Below are positions 13,148 to 24,328 of a stretch of DNA of 64,000 nt, piece by piece. Positions within the stretch are counted from its first letter, which is position 1. The number at the start of each line of letters is the position of its first letter. The notes below the pieces were generated by a model. The model saw only the letters and a list, made by a program, of their open reading frames with translations, did not search any database and had not been told where the DNA came from. The translations under genes and the position numbers were made by a program. The stretch comes from Corallium rubrum (lineage: Eukaryota; Cnidaria; Anthozoa; Scleralcyonacea; Coralliidae): contig CAXIUP010000106.1 of the NCBI GenBank assembly GCA_964035015.1, positions 90,001-154,000 on the forward strand. Direction: 5' to 3'.

Positions 13148-13178
<31 letters not shown>

Positions 13179-13965
13179 TCGTTCGTTCGTTCGTTCGTTC
13201 GTCCGTTCGTTCGTTCGTTTGGTCGTTCGTCGTTCGTTCGTTCGTTCGTTCGTTCGTTCGTTCGTTCGTTCGTTCGTTCGTTCGTTCGTTCGTTCGTTCG
13301 TTCGTTCGTTCGTTCGTTCGTTCGTTCGTTCGTTCGTTCGTTCGTTCGTTCATAGTAATCTGTAGTATATTTTTGACGCGACATTTTAACGCGATGTTTT
13401 GAATGCCACAGAGGAATCAATAGCAAGCGATATTTTTGGCGCCACGGAAAGCAACCAGAAGTGAATTTGTTATTTTTGGCGGCTTTTCAACAACATGTCA
13501 ATTTCATCAAGTCCGAAGAGTTTTTCGGGAGTTTTGTCTTCTAGACCAAGACTGTGGTGCCCTGAAAGTTTTTCGGTGCCCAGAAAGTTAGCTGTGCGCA
13601 GGTAACTTTCAGACTGCTTTATATTCTGCCTGTGATTTCGTTCCTTCGTTCGTTCGTGAGGAATCAATGGAAACCAAAATAACCTACTGACCAGTGCAAG
13701 ACTTTTGTATTAAACTCTCAAAATTTTAAAACATATCATCTGACAACATAAATATAATTCTGTATATTATTAATAATTAACAAATTATTGTTCGATGAAT
13801 CAACACTTCCTTGCCAGAATGCTAGCATTATTCTCATTGCTTTTCGCCTTTTCCATTGTCAAAATGCTCAAAAATGTGCAATTGTGCAAAAGCCTACCTA
13901 AGCTGCGTGGCGCAGTTGCGTTTGATGCGACATTTTTACGCGATGTTTTACATGCCATAGGGCAC
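12840..13965. mobile_element. MITE cluster with TTCG array inserted in BEL1 integrase
   Basis: The segment starts GTGCCCTGAAAG and ends with AGGGCAC, giving short inverted termini (GTGCCCT/AGGGCAC). A second start of the same type (GTGCCCTGAAAG) occurs near 13558. The element-end sequence GCGACATTTT-ACGCGATGTTTT-ATGCCA occurs twice (near 13378 and 13928), so two related copies appear nested or in tandem. It contains the TTCG array and no coding capacity. Confidence 0.7.
12903..13351. repeat. (TTCG)n tetranucleotide array
   Basis: About 450 bp of near-pure TTCG with a few interruptions near 13141, 13201 and 13220. Open in all frames on both strands only because the unit has no stop. A short second run occurs at 13640-13657. 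Confidence 0.97.
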
Positions 13966-14811
13966 CGCCTTTTAGCACCGTGTCTGGTTATGGCACCACT
14001 CCCAGAGATGAGAGTTACGCCGGCGGAAGCCCCTTTTTCGTCCGTTGGAATCGATTATTTTGGCACAATCCTAGTAAAATTGAAACGTAGTACTGTTAAA
14101 CGATATGGTTGCGTGTTCACTTGACTCGCAATTAGAGCTGTTCATATCGAGATCGCGTTTGACTTGAGTACGGATTCGTTTATTCAAGCCTTTATGAGAT
14201 TTGTCAGTAGACGCGGACCTCCCAGGCAAGTTTTTAGTGATAACGGCACTAACTTCAAGGGTGCAGAAGCTGAAATAACCAATGCTTTGAAGGGATGGAA
14301 TCAGCATCAGATAAGAAGCAGTTTGCGGAGTCGAGAAGTAGAGTGGAATTTCAACCCCCAGCTGCAAGTCATGCGGGTGGAGTATGGGAAAGAGTGATCC
14401 GATCCATACGTAAAATTTTACGATCTTTGTTGGGGAACCAGTTGGTCAACGACGAAACTCTCCTGACAGTTGTCACCGAAGTGGAGAAGATACTCAATGG
14501 TAGACCGCTAGTTCGCCTTACCAGTGACCCTAACGATCTGGATCCTCTTACCCCTAGCAAATTATTATTGCTGCGACCGAATCCAAGTATACCACCTGCG
14601 ATGATCGGTGAACCTGTTCCGTACAGCAAACGTTGGAAACAAGCACAATACCTAGCCAATGTGTTCTGGAAACGATGGCTAAAGGAGTATTTGCCCACCC
14701 TGCAGGAGCGAAAAAAATGGCTACGTCCCAGGAGAAATCTCGTCATTGGTGATTTGGTACTAATTGTTCAGGAAAACATTCAGCGCGGTCAGTGGTCTAA
14801 AGCAGTGGTTG
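13966..14811 (+). pseudogene. BEL1 integrase core
   Basis: Resumes after the MITE with APFSSVGIDYFGTILVK (first catalytic Asp region), a stop at about 14122 where BEL2 has Cys, then DLSTDSFIQAFMRFVSRRG, FSDNGTNFKGAE and, after a frame change near 14390, [34 protein letters not shown] and a C-terminal region ending in QWSKAVV. There the foldback element interrupts it; the tail of this protein is at 38325-38426. Confidence 0.86.
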
Positions 14812-14949
14812 AAGGTTGTTTTACCGTGTGGCAGAGCACAAAGTACGTCATAGATAATCAGTCGTTGATTTCAATAATCATTCAAAATAGCCTACATTGC
14901 ATGCTTCAGAATGACTATAGCTACTTGTTCCTTTCTGCCAGAGCAACCA

Positions 14950-15358
14950 GTTTGGCCAGAGTAACATTATATATTTGCCTGTTTCTGCCAGAGTGCCAGT
15001 TTGGCCAGAGTAACATATATTTCTTCGTTTCGGCCAGAGGGCCAGAGTGCCAGTTTGGCCAGAGTAACATATATTTCTTCGTTTCTGCCAGAGCGGCCAG
15101 AGTGCCAGTTTGGCCAGAGTAACATTATATATTTGTCTGTTTCTGCTAGAGCGGCCAGAGTGCCAGTTTGGCCAGAGTAACATTATATATTTTTCTGTTT
15201 CTGCCAGAGCGGCCAGAGTGCCAGTTTGGCCAGAGTAACATTATATATTTGTCTGTTTCTGCCAGAGCGGCCAGAGTGCCAGTTTGGCCAGAGTAACATT
15301 ACATATTTGTCTGTTTCTGCCAGAGCGGCCAGAGTGCCAGTTTGGCCAGAGTAACATT
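14950..15358. repeat. 58-bp minisatellite, left arm, outer part
   Basis: About seven units containing GCCAGAGTGCCAGTTTGGCC and AGTAACATTATATATTTG. The same unit, inverted, forms 37790-38200. Confidence 0.93.
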
Positions 15359-15491
15359 ATATAATTACTGACCCGCGTCAAATTCCATTGTTTTCTGTCT
15401 GCATTATATCAACGATTTCAGGCTGTTTTAGGAAAACGGCGACGGTCCTTTTTGGTAGCGGGGAAATTATCAGGGGTAATTATAAACGTAC

Positions 15492-15596
15492 TAAACTGGC
15501 ACACTGCAATATTAAAAATATTGCAGCCAGCACACTGCAATATTAAAAATATTGCTGCTAGCACACTGCAATATTAAAAATATTGCACCCAGCAGT
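15492..15596. repeat. Three copies of a 33-bp repeat
   Basis: Each copy reads GCACACTGCAATATTAAAAA followed by TATTGC. They lie just inside the left inverted repeat of the recombinase element and resemble the GCAATATATTCAATAATG arms of the hairpin at 17618-17732. Confidence 0.85.
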
Positions 15597-15928
15597 AAAA
15601 AAACAAGCTAAAAACAGTCTTCCTCATAATTATTAGATGAATCTACAAGCTTACTCTTGATTTTACCAATATAAAAAATTATGCGATTGTACACAACAAA
15701 ACAAGAACACAATTCCATAAACAGGACATATTTTATATTATAAATAATTACACAACATCTGCACTAAATAACATCATATCGGCAGTCACCATTTTTAAAG
15801 CATTCATTTATACGACACAACGATCTTAGTGCAGCCTGTATTAATTACAAGCGATTGATCACAACATAAGTCAGACACGTCATTTTCAGTATTTTTCTTT
15901 AAACATATTTTCTTTTCACCTTCCGTAT

Positions 15929-17331
15929 TCACTTCAACCTTACGTAAATCGGAACTTGTAATATCTCACTCGCTTTTCTTTTAATTGACGTCGAAGTACA
16001 TTTATACGCCTTAACCCCATCAGATGACCGGTGACCAGTCGTCTCCTGAATGACTTGTTCTGATATTCCCGCATTGTACAATCTTGTAGCGCAACTACGC
16101 CGAAGAGAGTGATTTGTAAAATGCCCTTCAAACCCGGCATTCTTCATAATATTTTTCACCACATTTCCTAACGTTTCCCTACCCACAGCTTTTTTGTAAT
16201 ACCAAATATCACCATTTGGCTTTGCCAAAGCTCGCAAATAGAACGCGTTATCGCTGATTTCCTTTGGAACATGAGATAAATATTTCTTATAAAGCTCAAC
16301 TGGACAACGAAGGGGATTTTCTAAATTCTTATATGCCCGAACAACTTTTCTTTTGATACGCAAATGGGCTAACCCCCCGTTATTCGTCTTGCTGACATCT
16401 TCCGTATACTGCAAATATTCAGACCCAAATTCGTCAACTTGTAGGGATAGTTGCGAGTTTTTACTTCTCAAATTTCTATGCTCTTGACCAGCCCTAAGCG
16501 CAAATTGTATACCGAACACATAAACTAACGTATCTCTAAGCAAACTTGCCCGGCTGCTTCCTAAGAAACCGTGCTCCCACAAATAATTTTCTTGCTCTTC
16601 CGATATAAAATTAGCTTGTGCGACCTCTACGCCTAATCCTTGCCCTGCTCTTTCTTTCAATACAAAATTTAACGCCGAATTTAACTCTCTAAATACACAA
16701 CTTGTCTTATCAATTAAAGTCACATTACGCTTACATTCCACGCGTAAATACGTTTGAATGCTACTTAACATCTCATATATAGTCTTGCCGGGATACTCTT
16801 TCCCGTCTACTTTTCTCACTTCTGCAACGAAACGTGCCAGGAAATAATCCAATTCATCGACAGACATTTCTTCTAAGCTTGCGTTCATCACTGGTTCTCC
16901 ACTACAGGTGAGATTAGTCACACCATGATTTCTTTCGGTCCGCCACTCTTCAAATGTTTTCAACACCCAACGCCACTTCTTTCGACTAGCTTCCGAAGTC
17001 CAACTTTGTTTGAACTTTTCGCACTCCAACGACGTTATCGGTTTTCGAAATCTATTTCCTGGTTACAAACGACACATTTCATTACATTAAAAACTCAACA
17101 AGCAAAAGAACATACTAAACTAGCGAACCAACCTTTCGACAATTTTAAATTCGCCACGTGCTCCGTACCTTTTCTATCTTCATCAGTCTCTTCACTTCCC
17201 TCCTGTGCATTCTCATTCTCGAAAAGAACAGCTAGTTCATGAACGTCAACGTCTCTTTCTTCGCTTAGCTTTCGCTTATTTGTCGACGACTGTGTGATAT
17301 AAAAACTTTCATCTTCTGAAGAATCTTTCAT
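15929..17331 (-). CDS. Crypton-type tyrosine recombinase (DUF3504-like), probably two exons
   Basis: The main exon (17029 region to 15929, about 366 residues from a TTG used only as a frame marker) has the tyrosine-recombinase layout: Arg in FALRAGQEH (R179), HSLRR (H307, R310), TGHRS (H333) and the nucleophile context VKAYK (Y342). Overall it resembles Crypton/DUF3504 proteins. An upstream acidic frame (17331 to about 17150, starting MKDSSEDESFY) probably forms exon 1. A donor-like AAG|GTTGGT and acceptor-like AACCAG|GA on the minus strand give a consistent phase over an intron of about 80 bp. The intron is inferred. All catalytic residues are present, so the gene may be intact. Confidence 0.8.
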
Positions 17332-17617
17332 CTCTATACCACGCCACTAGCTAAGCCTAACTAAATTGAATAAATAAAATTATTTGTTTCTTATAATATG
17401 CAAATGTTCTTCCAAAGTCTACATCAATAACAATCAAACAAAACAAAACACGCAAATTCTATAACTAATCTAAAATTCTGACAGTGATATTCAAAAACTT
17501 TCCTACTGAAATTGTAAACAATACATCCTGTTCATTGTTTGGGAATGGGATGCCTGAAATCGTTGATATAATGCAGACAGAGAACAATGGAATTTGACGC
17601 GGGTCAGTAATTATAAT

Positions 17618-17732
17618 AGATAATTACTTCGGCCAAACGGCATTATTGAATATATTGCAGCCAGCTTCGGGCTACGCCCTCAGCTAGCTGCAATATATTC
17701 AATAATGCCGTTGGCCTCAGTAATTATCTATT
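17618..17732. repeat. 115-bp hairpin
   Basis: Inverted repeat: TAATTACTTCGGCCAAACGG to CCGTTGGCCTCAGTAATTA, with stem sequence CATTATTGAATATATTGCAGC and loop TTCGGGCTACGCCCT. It lies between the right inverted repeat of the recombinase element and the resuming minisatellite and shares the AATTACT end sequence. Confidence 0.9.
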
Positions 17733-17737
17733 AAATA

Positions 17738-18330
17738 TTTAATTGTCTGTTTCTGCCAGAGCGGCCAGAGTGCCAGTTTGGCCAGAGTAACATTATATAT
17801 TTGTCTGTTTCTGCCAGAGCGGCCAGAGTGCCAGTTTGGCCAGAGTAACATTATATATTTGTCTGTTTCTGCCAGAGCGGCCAGAGTGCCAGTTTGGCCA
17901 GAGTAACATTACATATTTCTCTGTTTCTGCCAGAGCGGCCAGAGTGCCAGTTTGGCCAGAGTAAATTATATATTTAATTGTCGGTTTCTGCCAGAGCGGC
18001 CAGAGTGCCAGTTTGGCCAGAGTAACATTATATATTTGTCTGTTTCTGCCAGAGCGGCCAGAGTGCCAGTTTGGCCAGAGTAACATTATATATTTAATTG
18101 TCTGTTTCTGCCAGAGCGGCCAGAGTGCCAGTTTGGCCAGAGTAACATTATATATTTGTCTGTTCCTGCGAGAGCGGCCAGAGAGCCAGTTTGGGCAGAG
18201 TAACATTATATATTTGTCTGTTTCTGCCAGAGCGGCCAGAGTGCCAGTTTGACCAGAGTAACATTATATATTTGTCTGTTTCTGCCAGAGTGCCAGAGTG
18301 CCAGTTTGGCCAGAGCGCCAGTTGGCTAGA
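17738..18330. repeat. 58-bp minisatellite, left arm, inner part
   Basis: About ten 58-bp units (for example unit starts at 17755 and 17813), some with ATATATTTAATTGTCTG instead of ATATATTTGTCTG. Confidence 0.93.
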
Positions 18331-18884
18331 GTAGGTAGGGATCATGTTGCATTTCTAATGCGCTGCAATTTCCTTATAATATAGTATAGTATAAGAATAC
18401 AAGTTACGTCTAAATTTTTTCAAAAACGACTACACAGCGCGAGTAAATTTACAAGTGAAGTATTGATGCTAACTCATGTTCACATATATTGGGCATGTTA
18501 GTTTTGAAACGCGAGTGACGTCATTATAGATGTTATTATAGTAATACAGTTAAATTTAAGACGCACGCCTCCGGGCTTCTAGCTATTGCGTGACAAAGGG
18601 CGCTTTACTCAAGCATAATCAGTTACTGTGAAGGCTGTTGCGAGAACAACAAGTTGAAGACCAGAACGACTGAACTGGTGGGACCAGTTACCAAGATCGT
18701 GTTGTTGGAAGGAACAGATGAATCCAAGAACGATAAGTAGAAAAATTGTGCATGTTTCATCGAACAGTTTATATCTCTTAAATAGTTGTTTCGTTAATGT
18801 TGAGTTTAGTTTAGGTTTCGTTTCAAAACATTTATAGTGTTGTTTGGTAAAGGCTCCACATGATTCGCCTTTAAGGGGCCGGAA

Positions 18885-20046
18885 TGTTAGTTTTGAAACG
18901 CGAGTGACGTCATTATAGATGTTATTATAGTAATATAGTTAAATTTAAGACGCACGCCTCCGGGCTTCTAGCTATTGCATGACAAAGGGCGCTTTTACTC
19001 GAGCATAATCAGTTACTGTGAACGCTGTTGCGAGAACAACTGCTAGGCATTTAGCCATATCTACAAATCTATCTACGTTGAATCTACGGTAAATTCGGAC
19101 GCAATTCTTGGTGCGTGTGTAAACCAAAGTGAGTTTAACATTTATATTTTATTGTGTCATCATTGCGTTACTTAGACATTGCTCGTATGTGTTTGCGTGA
19201 ATCATCATTTAGTTTGTTTATTGCATGGAACCTTTAAGCAGCATCGAACTGTTTAGCATGATTGCATGTGCATGAAACGATATTATTACTTGTATGAATT
19301 GCTAAATGTTGTAGTTGCGTGTCGTATAGATAATCACGCGATATATTTAGTATAGCTATTGTTATTGTCATCATGTTCTCTAGTTCGAACCTACTCCACG
19401 CTATTCCACGCTACTCTACGTTATTCTACTCCAGTCCATCACCTATATCGTCTATCTAGTCTATCACGTACCTAGAATCTATCTACCGCAACGTTGTTGT
19501 TACCGTATTTGAACATTTGTACTGTAATGATTATGATGATAATGATTTAATATTTCTATTGCGCAAATTAGCATGTGGATATGATCAAATGCGCATTACA
19601 AAGCTACAGATGGCTTATCAAAGGCGCTTCAAGCAGCCGCCATACAACACAGCACAGCCACAGATTACAACTGAGACCTAGGTGTTGATTTTATTGAGGG
19701 GGGAAAACCGGAGAACCCGGCGAAAAACCCTCGGAGCACAGGAGAGACCAACTAAACTCTACTCACATGAGTTCCAAGCTCGAGAACGGGATCATTCCCA
19801 GACGGTCACCCATCCAAGTACTAACCCCGTCTAACCCCGTCTAACCGGGCTTAACTATTGGTGAGAGGCAGCGCCCTAACAGCACACGCCACCTGTGTGT
19901 ATTAAAGTTTACATATTAACTGTCTGTGTACGCGTTCTATGCAAATTCTGATCTGTCGAGTTCGAAATATCTGCGCACCGTCTACCCAAATGTTATCTTA
20001 TGCGACTCAGTAACGTGTTTCACCTTTTTCTGTCCGTGAGATTACA
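18885..20046 (+). repeat. BEL2 5' LTR with SINE insertion
   Basis: Begins TGTTAGTTTTGAAACG and ends GTCCGTGAGATTACA. 1162 bp including a 375-bp SINE-like insert at 19526-19900 that is absent from the 3' LTR. Confidence 0.92.
19526..19900 (-). mobile_element. 5S-rRNA-derived SINE (SINE3-type)
   Basis: On the minus strand it starts with a 5S rRNA-like internal promoter segment (TTAGTACTTGGATGGGTGAC, then CGTCTGGGAATG) and ends in a short ATC-rich tail (ATCATTATCATCATAATCATT type). The paired LTR lacks it, which defines its borders. Confidence 0.75.
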
Positions 20047-20154
20047 TTTAAGTTCGAATTTGCTACACCGTGAAGGAATTCGAAGAATTTGAAGAATTTA
20101 ATCTACTGTTTCGTGTTGCAAAGTGACAGGAATGTAAACTATTTCCTGTGTTAA

Positions 20155-22697
20155 TTGTCGATCAACGCGTCCATATCTGACCATATGGAGAATCACGATA
20201 TTGATATAAATCAGTTAAGACAGACGCGAAGTACTGCGAAAGGAAACGTAACAAGAAAAGCCAATAGACTTAATGAATTAATAGTTTCGTCTTCCAATGT
20301 TGATCTTGTCAAAAACGCTTCCGACGAACTACACGGAGCCTGGACCCAATTTGAACCAGTGCACTACGATTATCATCGCTTAATCAAAGACGAGCAAGAA
20401 ATAAAAGAGTCGAAAGTTTACCATGATACAGTTGAAGAATTAGTCTCCGAGCTTACTAAAAAGGCTAATTTCTGGCTCGAGCAGCCAATCATCCAAACAA
20501 CTCAACCTGAAAAGCAAGTTCAACCGGAAGACTCTGTAAGTACTGTTGGATCACGTCGTTCTTCACGAGCCCGCTCAAAAACCAGCTCATTAAGGAGTTC
20601 ATCAAGTGCCAAAGCGAAAGCGGCGGCAGAACAGCAGCCCTAGAAGCTAAAGCAAGCACTTTACAAAAATTGCACGAGCTTCAATTCGAAGAACTTAAAA
20701 TACAACAAAGGAAGTCAGAAGTAGAACTCCAAGCAGAGATAGCTGCAGCCGAAGCCAAAAGAAAAATCTACGAGCAAACCGAGATGGAAGAGACTCGTGG
20801 CTGTCATTCGCATCAATACGTTATCGATGAAAACAAATCTTTGCCTATTCCACCACAGTCTACTATTTCATCACCTCACCGCTTGGATTATGACAAAACA
20901 GAGCAGCAGCAAGAATTCAATCAGCAGTCGAGGAAAAACCCTTCTGGTATCCCATCAACAACAGTACCGCACGTCCCCAATGCTATCCCATCAACTACGG
21001 TACCGTTGAACCCTGGTGCACCCCAGTGGTTTTCTAATCAATCATCTTGGCTTCAGCAACCCGTTGGTCAACCTCACTATCAAACGTTCGAACGCCTGAT
21101 GGAAACTCAGGACCGTCAAAATGTCGCCCTTCAACAGCAACAGAGTGTCATGGCACTTACATTACCGCAGCCCACAATAAAGGTCTTCACAGGAGATCCC
21201 ATTGATTACAGTGATTTCGTCCGAGGGTTTGAACATCTTGTTGAAGAAAAAACGCTTAATCCAAGTGCTCGTCTGTATTACCTGATCCAATATACGTCAG
21301 GACCTGTTCAAGATCTCATGAAAAGTTGCTTGACTATGAAGAACGATGAAGGCTACATCGAGGCAAGAAAACTGTTAAAGGATAGATACGGACAGGGCTA
21401 TAAATTCGCTGCAGCGCATGTGCAAGCACTAACCGAAGGATCACCCATAAAGAACGAGGACGGAGACGCACTCGTGAAGTTTTCTATACAGCTAACCAGC
21501 TGTACCAACACTCTCAAGGAAATCGGATGTCTCAGCAAGTTAGATCACCCTGAAAATCTAAAAAAGATCATTGGTCGACTTCCATTTGGGATGAGACTAA
21601 AATGGCGTGATGCTGTTGACCGCATTGTGGAGAACGAAGGAAGAGACGTCACAATCAAGGACGTAACAAGTTTTGTGACCGCAAGGGCTAGAGCAGCTAC
21701 TCATCCGGTATTTGGAAGGGTCGTTAATGAAGGCAGAGGAAAGCAAGTTAACGAGAAACCCAAACATCAATCTGGTCTAAGAGCAAGCGGGTTTGCAACG
21801 CGAGGAGATCAACCAGTCCACAACAGTCAAGAATCGAACAAACCAACCGATCTAAAGTGTCCCTCGTGCAGTGCTAATCATTGGTTGTCGCGTTGCAAAA
21901 GGTTTCGAAGGCTTTCTCTAGAAGAACGAAAAGCACTAGTCAAGGATAAACGGCTTTGCTTGAACTGTCTTAATGTTGGTCATTTCATCCGCGCATGTCC
22001 AAAGAGAAGTTTCTGCAAAGTGGAAGGATGCAGTGGAAAGCATTCGACCTTTATTCACCCGAAGAAACCCCCAACCCACCGCCATAGCAATGATGAACAG
22101 CCGCCTAAACCTGCGAATGAAAAAGAAGAACGCGAACCGAAACCAAATTCGGCAAACAACGGCTACGTAAAAATGTCGCCAAAATCATATGATTCCAGAA
22201 GCTCGTCCGTGACTACCCTAGCTATTGTTCCAGTTAGAGTTAAAGCAAAAGGAGTATCTGACGTAGTTGAGACATACGCGTTCCTAGACAATGGCTCCAA
22301 TACATCATTTTGCACCAAAGGTCTGTTGAAGAAACTCAACCATCAAGGGACAAAAACGAAGCTGTCCTTAACTACGATGCTCGGCGAAGGCACCCCAGTC
22401 GAGTGCTCATTAGTCAAGTTAGAAGTCTCTGACTTGGATGACAAAATCCACATCGAAATACCGACGGTTTATTCTATGCCAAATCTACCTATCCGGCCAG
22501 AGTGTATTGGGAAGCAAGATGACGTCAACCGCTGGCCATATCTAAACGATATCACCATCCCACATATCGATGCTGAGATTGGCCTATTAATCGGAAGTGA
22601 TGTTCCACAGATTTTGCAACCAGAGGAAGTGCGGCCAAGCCAAAATGGAGGTCCTTTCGCGACAAGAACAGTCCTTTCGCGACAAGAAGAGTCTTAG
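20155..22697 (+). pseudogene. BEL2 gag-protease
   Basis: First frame 20155-20643 (MSINASISDHMENHD start), then a one-base frame break near 20640 into 20670-22697. Features: DUF1759-like region (IKVFTGDPIDYSDFVRGFE), two zinc knuckles (CPSCSANHWLSRC and CLNCLNVGHFIRAC, then CSGKHSTFIH) and an aspartic protease motif YAFLDNGSNTS. The frame ends at 22697 because of a tandem duplication of about 19 bp (GTCCTTTCGCGACAAGAA twice, near 22652-22690). Confidence 0.9.
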
Positions 22698-24328
22698 GCT
22701 GGGTCCTGAATGGACCGCTCGGTAGAAACGAAGTCCAGACCCCCACAACGAATTTCGTGCAAGCGGATAACAGGCTCAACCAGCTGTTCGAAAGTTTCTG
22801 CAATATGGAATTTAATGACGTTAATTACGAACCTGTGGGAACTTCTATGTCACAAAACGACAAAAGGGCATTAGAAATCATGGAGAGCACTGTCAAAATG
22901 GTCAACGGTCATTACGAGATTGGTTTGCCGTGGAGAAACAATCCGCCACATCTACAGAACAATAGACAACAAGCTTCTCAAAGGTTACAGTCATTAAAGA
23001 AACGGTTACAACATGATCCCGGATTGCTTGACAAGTACCGAAGATTTATGAACGATCTGCTATGCAAGGATTACGCAAGAAAGGTCGACAGTCAAGATCC
23101 CGGACCACTACAAACCCATTGGTACCTGCCCCACCACCCTGTGTTCCACCCGCAGAAACCCGACAAGGTTCGAGTTGTCTTCGACTGTTCAGCGAAGTAT
23201 CGCGAAGCCTCACTGAACGACCAGTTGTTACAGGGGCCGGATTTGACAAATACTCTCATTGGTGTGTTAACGAGATTTAGAGAAGGGCCAGTAGCATTAA
23301 TGGCCGACATCGAAGCGATGTTCTATCAAGTACGTGTTCCTTCAAGCGATTGCGATGCTCTAAGATTTCTTTGGTGGCCAAATGGCGATCTTGACGGACA
23401 ACCAGAAGAATATGAAATGCGAGTCCATCTGTTCGGCGGTGCTTCGTCTCCAAGTTGTGCTAACTTTGCGTTGAAGAAAACCGCGAAAGATAATGAAGAG
23501 GATTTCAGCCCAAACGTCATTGAGACAGTCGAACGTAACTTCTACGTTGATGATTGTTTGAAGTCAGTCAGAGAAGAGGATGAAGCTGTCGACCATGCAA
23601 GGCAACTACTAGAGTTGCTGGCCAGAGGAGGATTCAAGCTGACGAAATGGCTTTCAAACTCGAAGAAAGTTATTCAGTCCCTTCCTGAATCGGAAAGAGC
23701 TTCTCTTATCAAGAATCTAGATTTCAACAGTTGGTCCGTCGAAAGAGCTCTTGGAGTTCAATGGAATATAACCTCAGACCAGTTTGGCTTCAAGATTGTT
23801 GTGAAGGACCGACCTGCTACGAGAAGAGGCATCTTGTCCATCGTAAGCTCAGTTTATGATCCGCTGGGTTTCGCTGCCCCGTATATATTCCAGGCTAAGC
23901 TCATCCTTCAAGACCTATGTCGCAAGAAGTTGGGTTGGGACGAACCAATCCCGGAAGAGTCTCTGAAACGCTGGCTCGCCTGGTTAGAAGAGCTACCAAA
24001 ATTAGAACAGCTGACAGTCGATCGATGTTTCAAGCCATCAACTCTGGGCGAAATCCAAACCACTCAACTCCACCACTTCGCGGACGCGTCGCAGCACGGT
24101 TATGGAGCAGCGTCGTATCTTAGAGTTGAAGATAATGAAGGCAACGTGAAGTGCTCGTTCGTGATGGGCAAGGCAAGACTTGCACCGATCAAGCCAGTTA
24201 CAATACCTCGGATGGAGTTGTCGGCGGCGGTTGTTGCAACGAAGTTGGATAGGATATGTCGACAAGAGCTCAGTATACCAATCGACGGACAGTACGTGCG
24301 TGTTACGCTATATAGAAAATCAAGATAA
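22698..24328 (+). pseudogene. BEL2 reverse transcriptase and RNase H
   Basis: RT blocks KVRVVFDCSAKYRE, LNDQLLQGPDLTN, ALMADIEAMFYQV, FLWWPNGDLDG, with intact catalytic NFYVDDCLKS. The RNase H start is LHHFADASQHGYGAASYL. A lesion near 24290 shifts the frame (to 24180-25628), where STDSTCVLRYIENQDKRFQ continues the RNase H. Confidence 0.92.

Larger units (their letters stand above)
8260..14811 (+). mobile_element. BEL/Pao element 1 (BEL1), old, split
   Basis: Plus-strand BEL/Pao remnant: gag with DUF1759-like region and zinc knuckles, aspartic protease, RT, RNase H and integrase, broken by stops and frameshifts. It is interrupted by a MITE carrying a TTCG array (12840-13965) and then by the foldback element at 14812. 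The reading frame at 14811 resumes across the 23.5-kb insertion at 38325. No LTR was recognised at the 5' end. Confidence 0.88.
15359..17737 (-). mobile_element. Crypton-like tyrosine-recombinase element with inverted ends
   Basis: Insertion within the minisatellite array. ATAATTACTGA occurs at the left end and, inverted, at two places on the right (about 17605-17615 and 17723-17733). The left 15360-15423 and 17552-17615 form inverted repeats of about 63 bp with one mismatch in the core (CCATTGTTTTCTG versus CCATTGTTCTCTG). It encodes one recombinase gene on the minus strand. Cryptons are usually described without terminal inverted repeats. Confidence 0.75.

Noticed and set aside
12799-13426. 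Open frames of NERT or RSFV repeats on both strands
   Set aside because: Artefact of the TTCG tetranucleotide array, open in all frames.
14950-18330. CRISPR-like array of regular repeats
   Set aside because: Units are directly adjacent 58-bp minisatellite copies with no unique spacers, in an animal-type genome, and mirrored in the other transposon arm.
17793-18345. Protein of repeated LLWPNWHSG units
   Set aside because: Translation of the 58-bp minisatellite; frame differs among arrays and no other coding evidence.
19700-19900. 5S rRNA gene
   Set aside because: Only the internal promoter part is 5S-like, and the rest is a SINE body inserted in one LTR.
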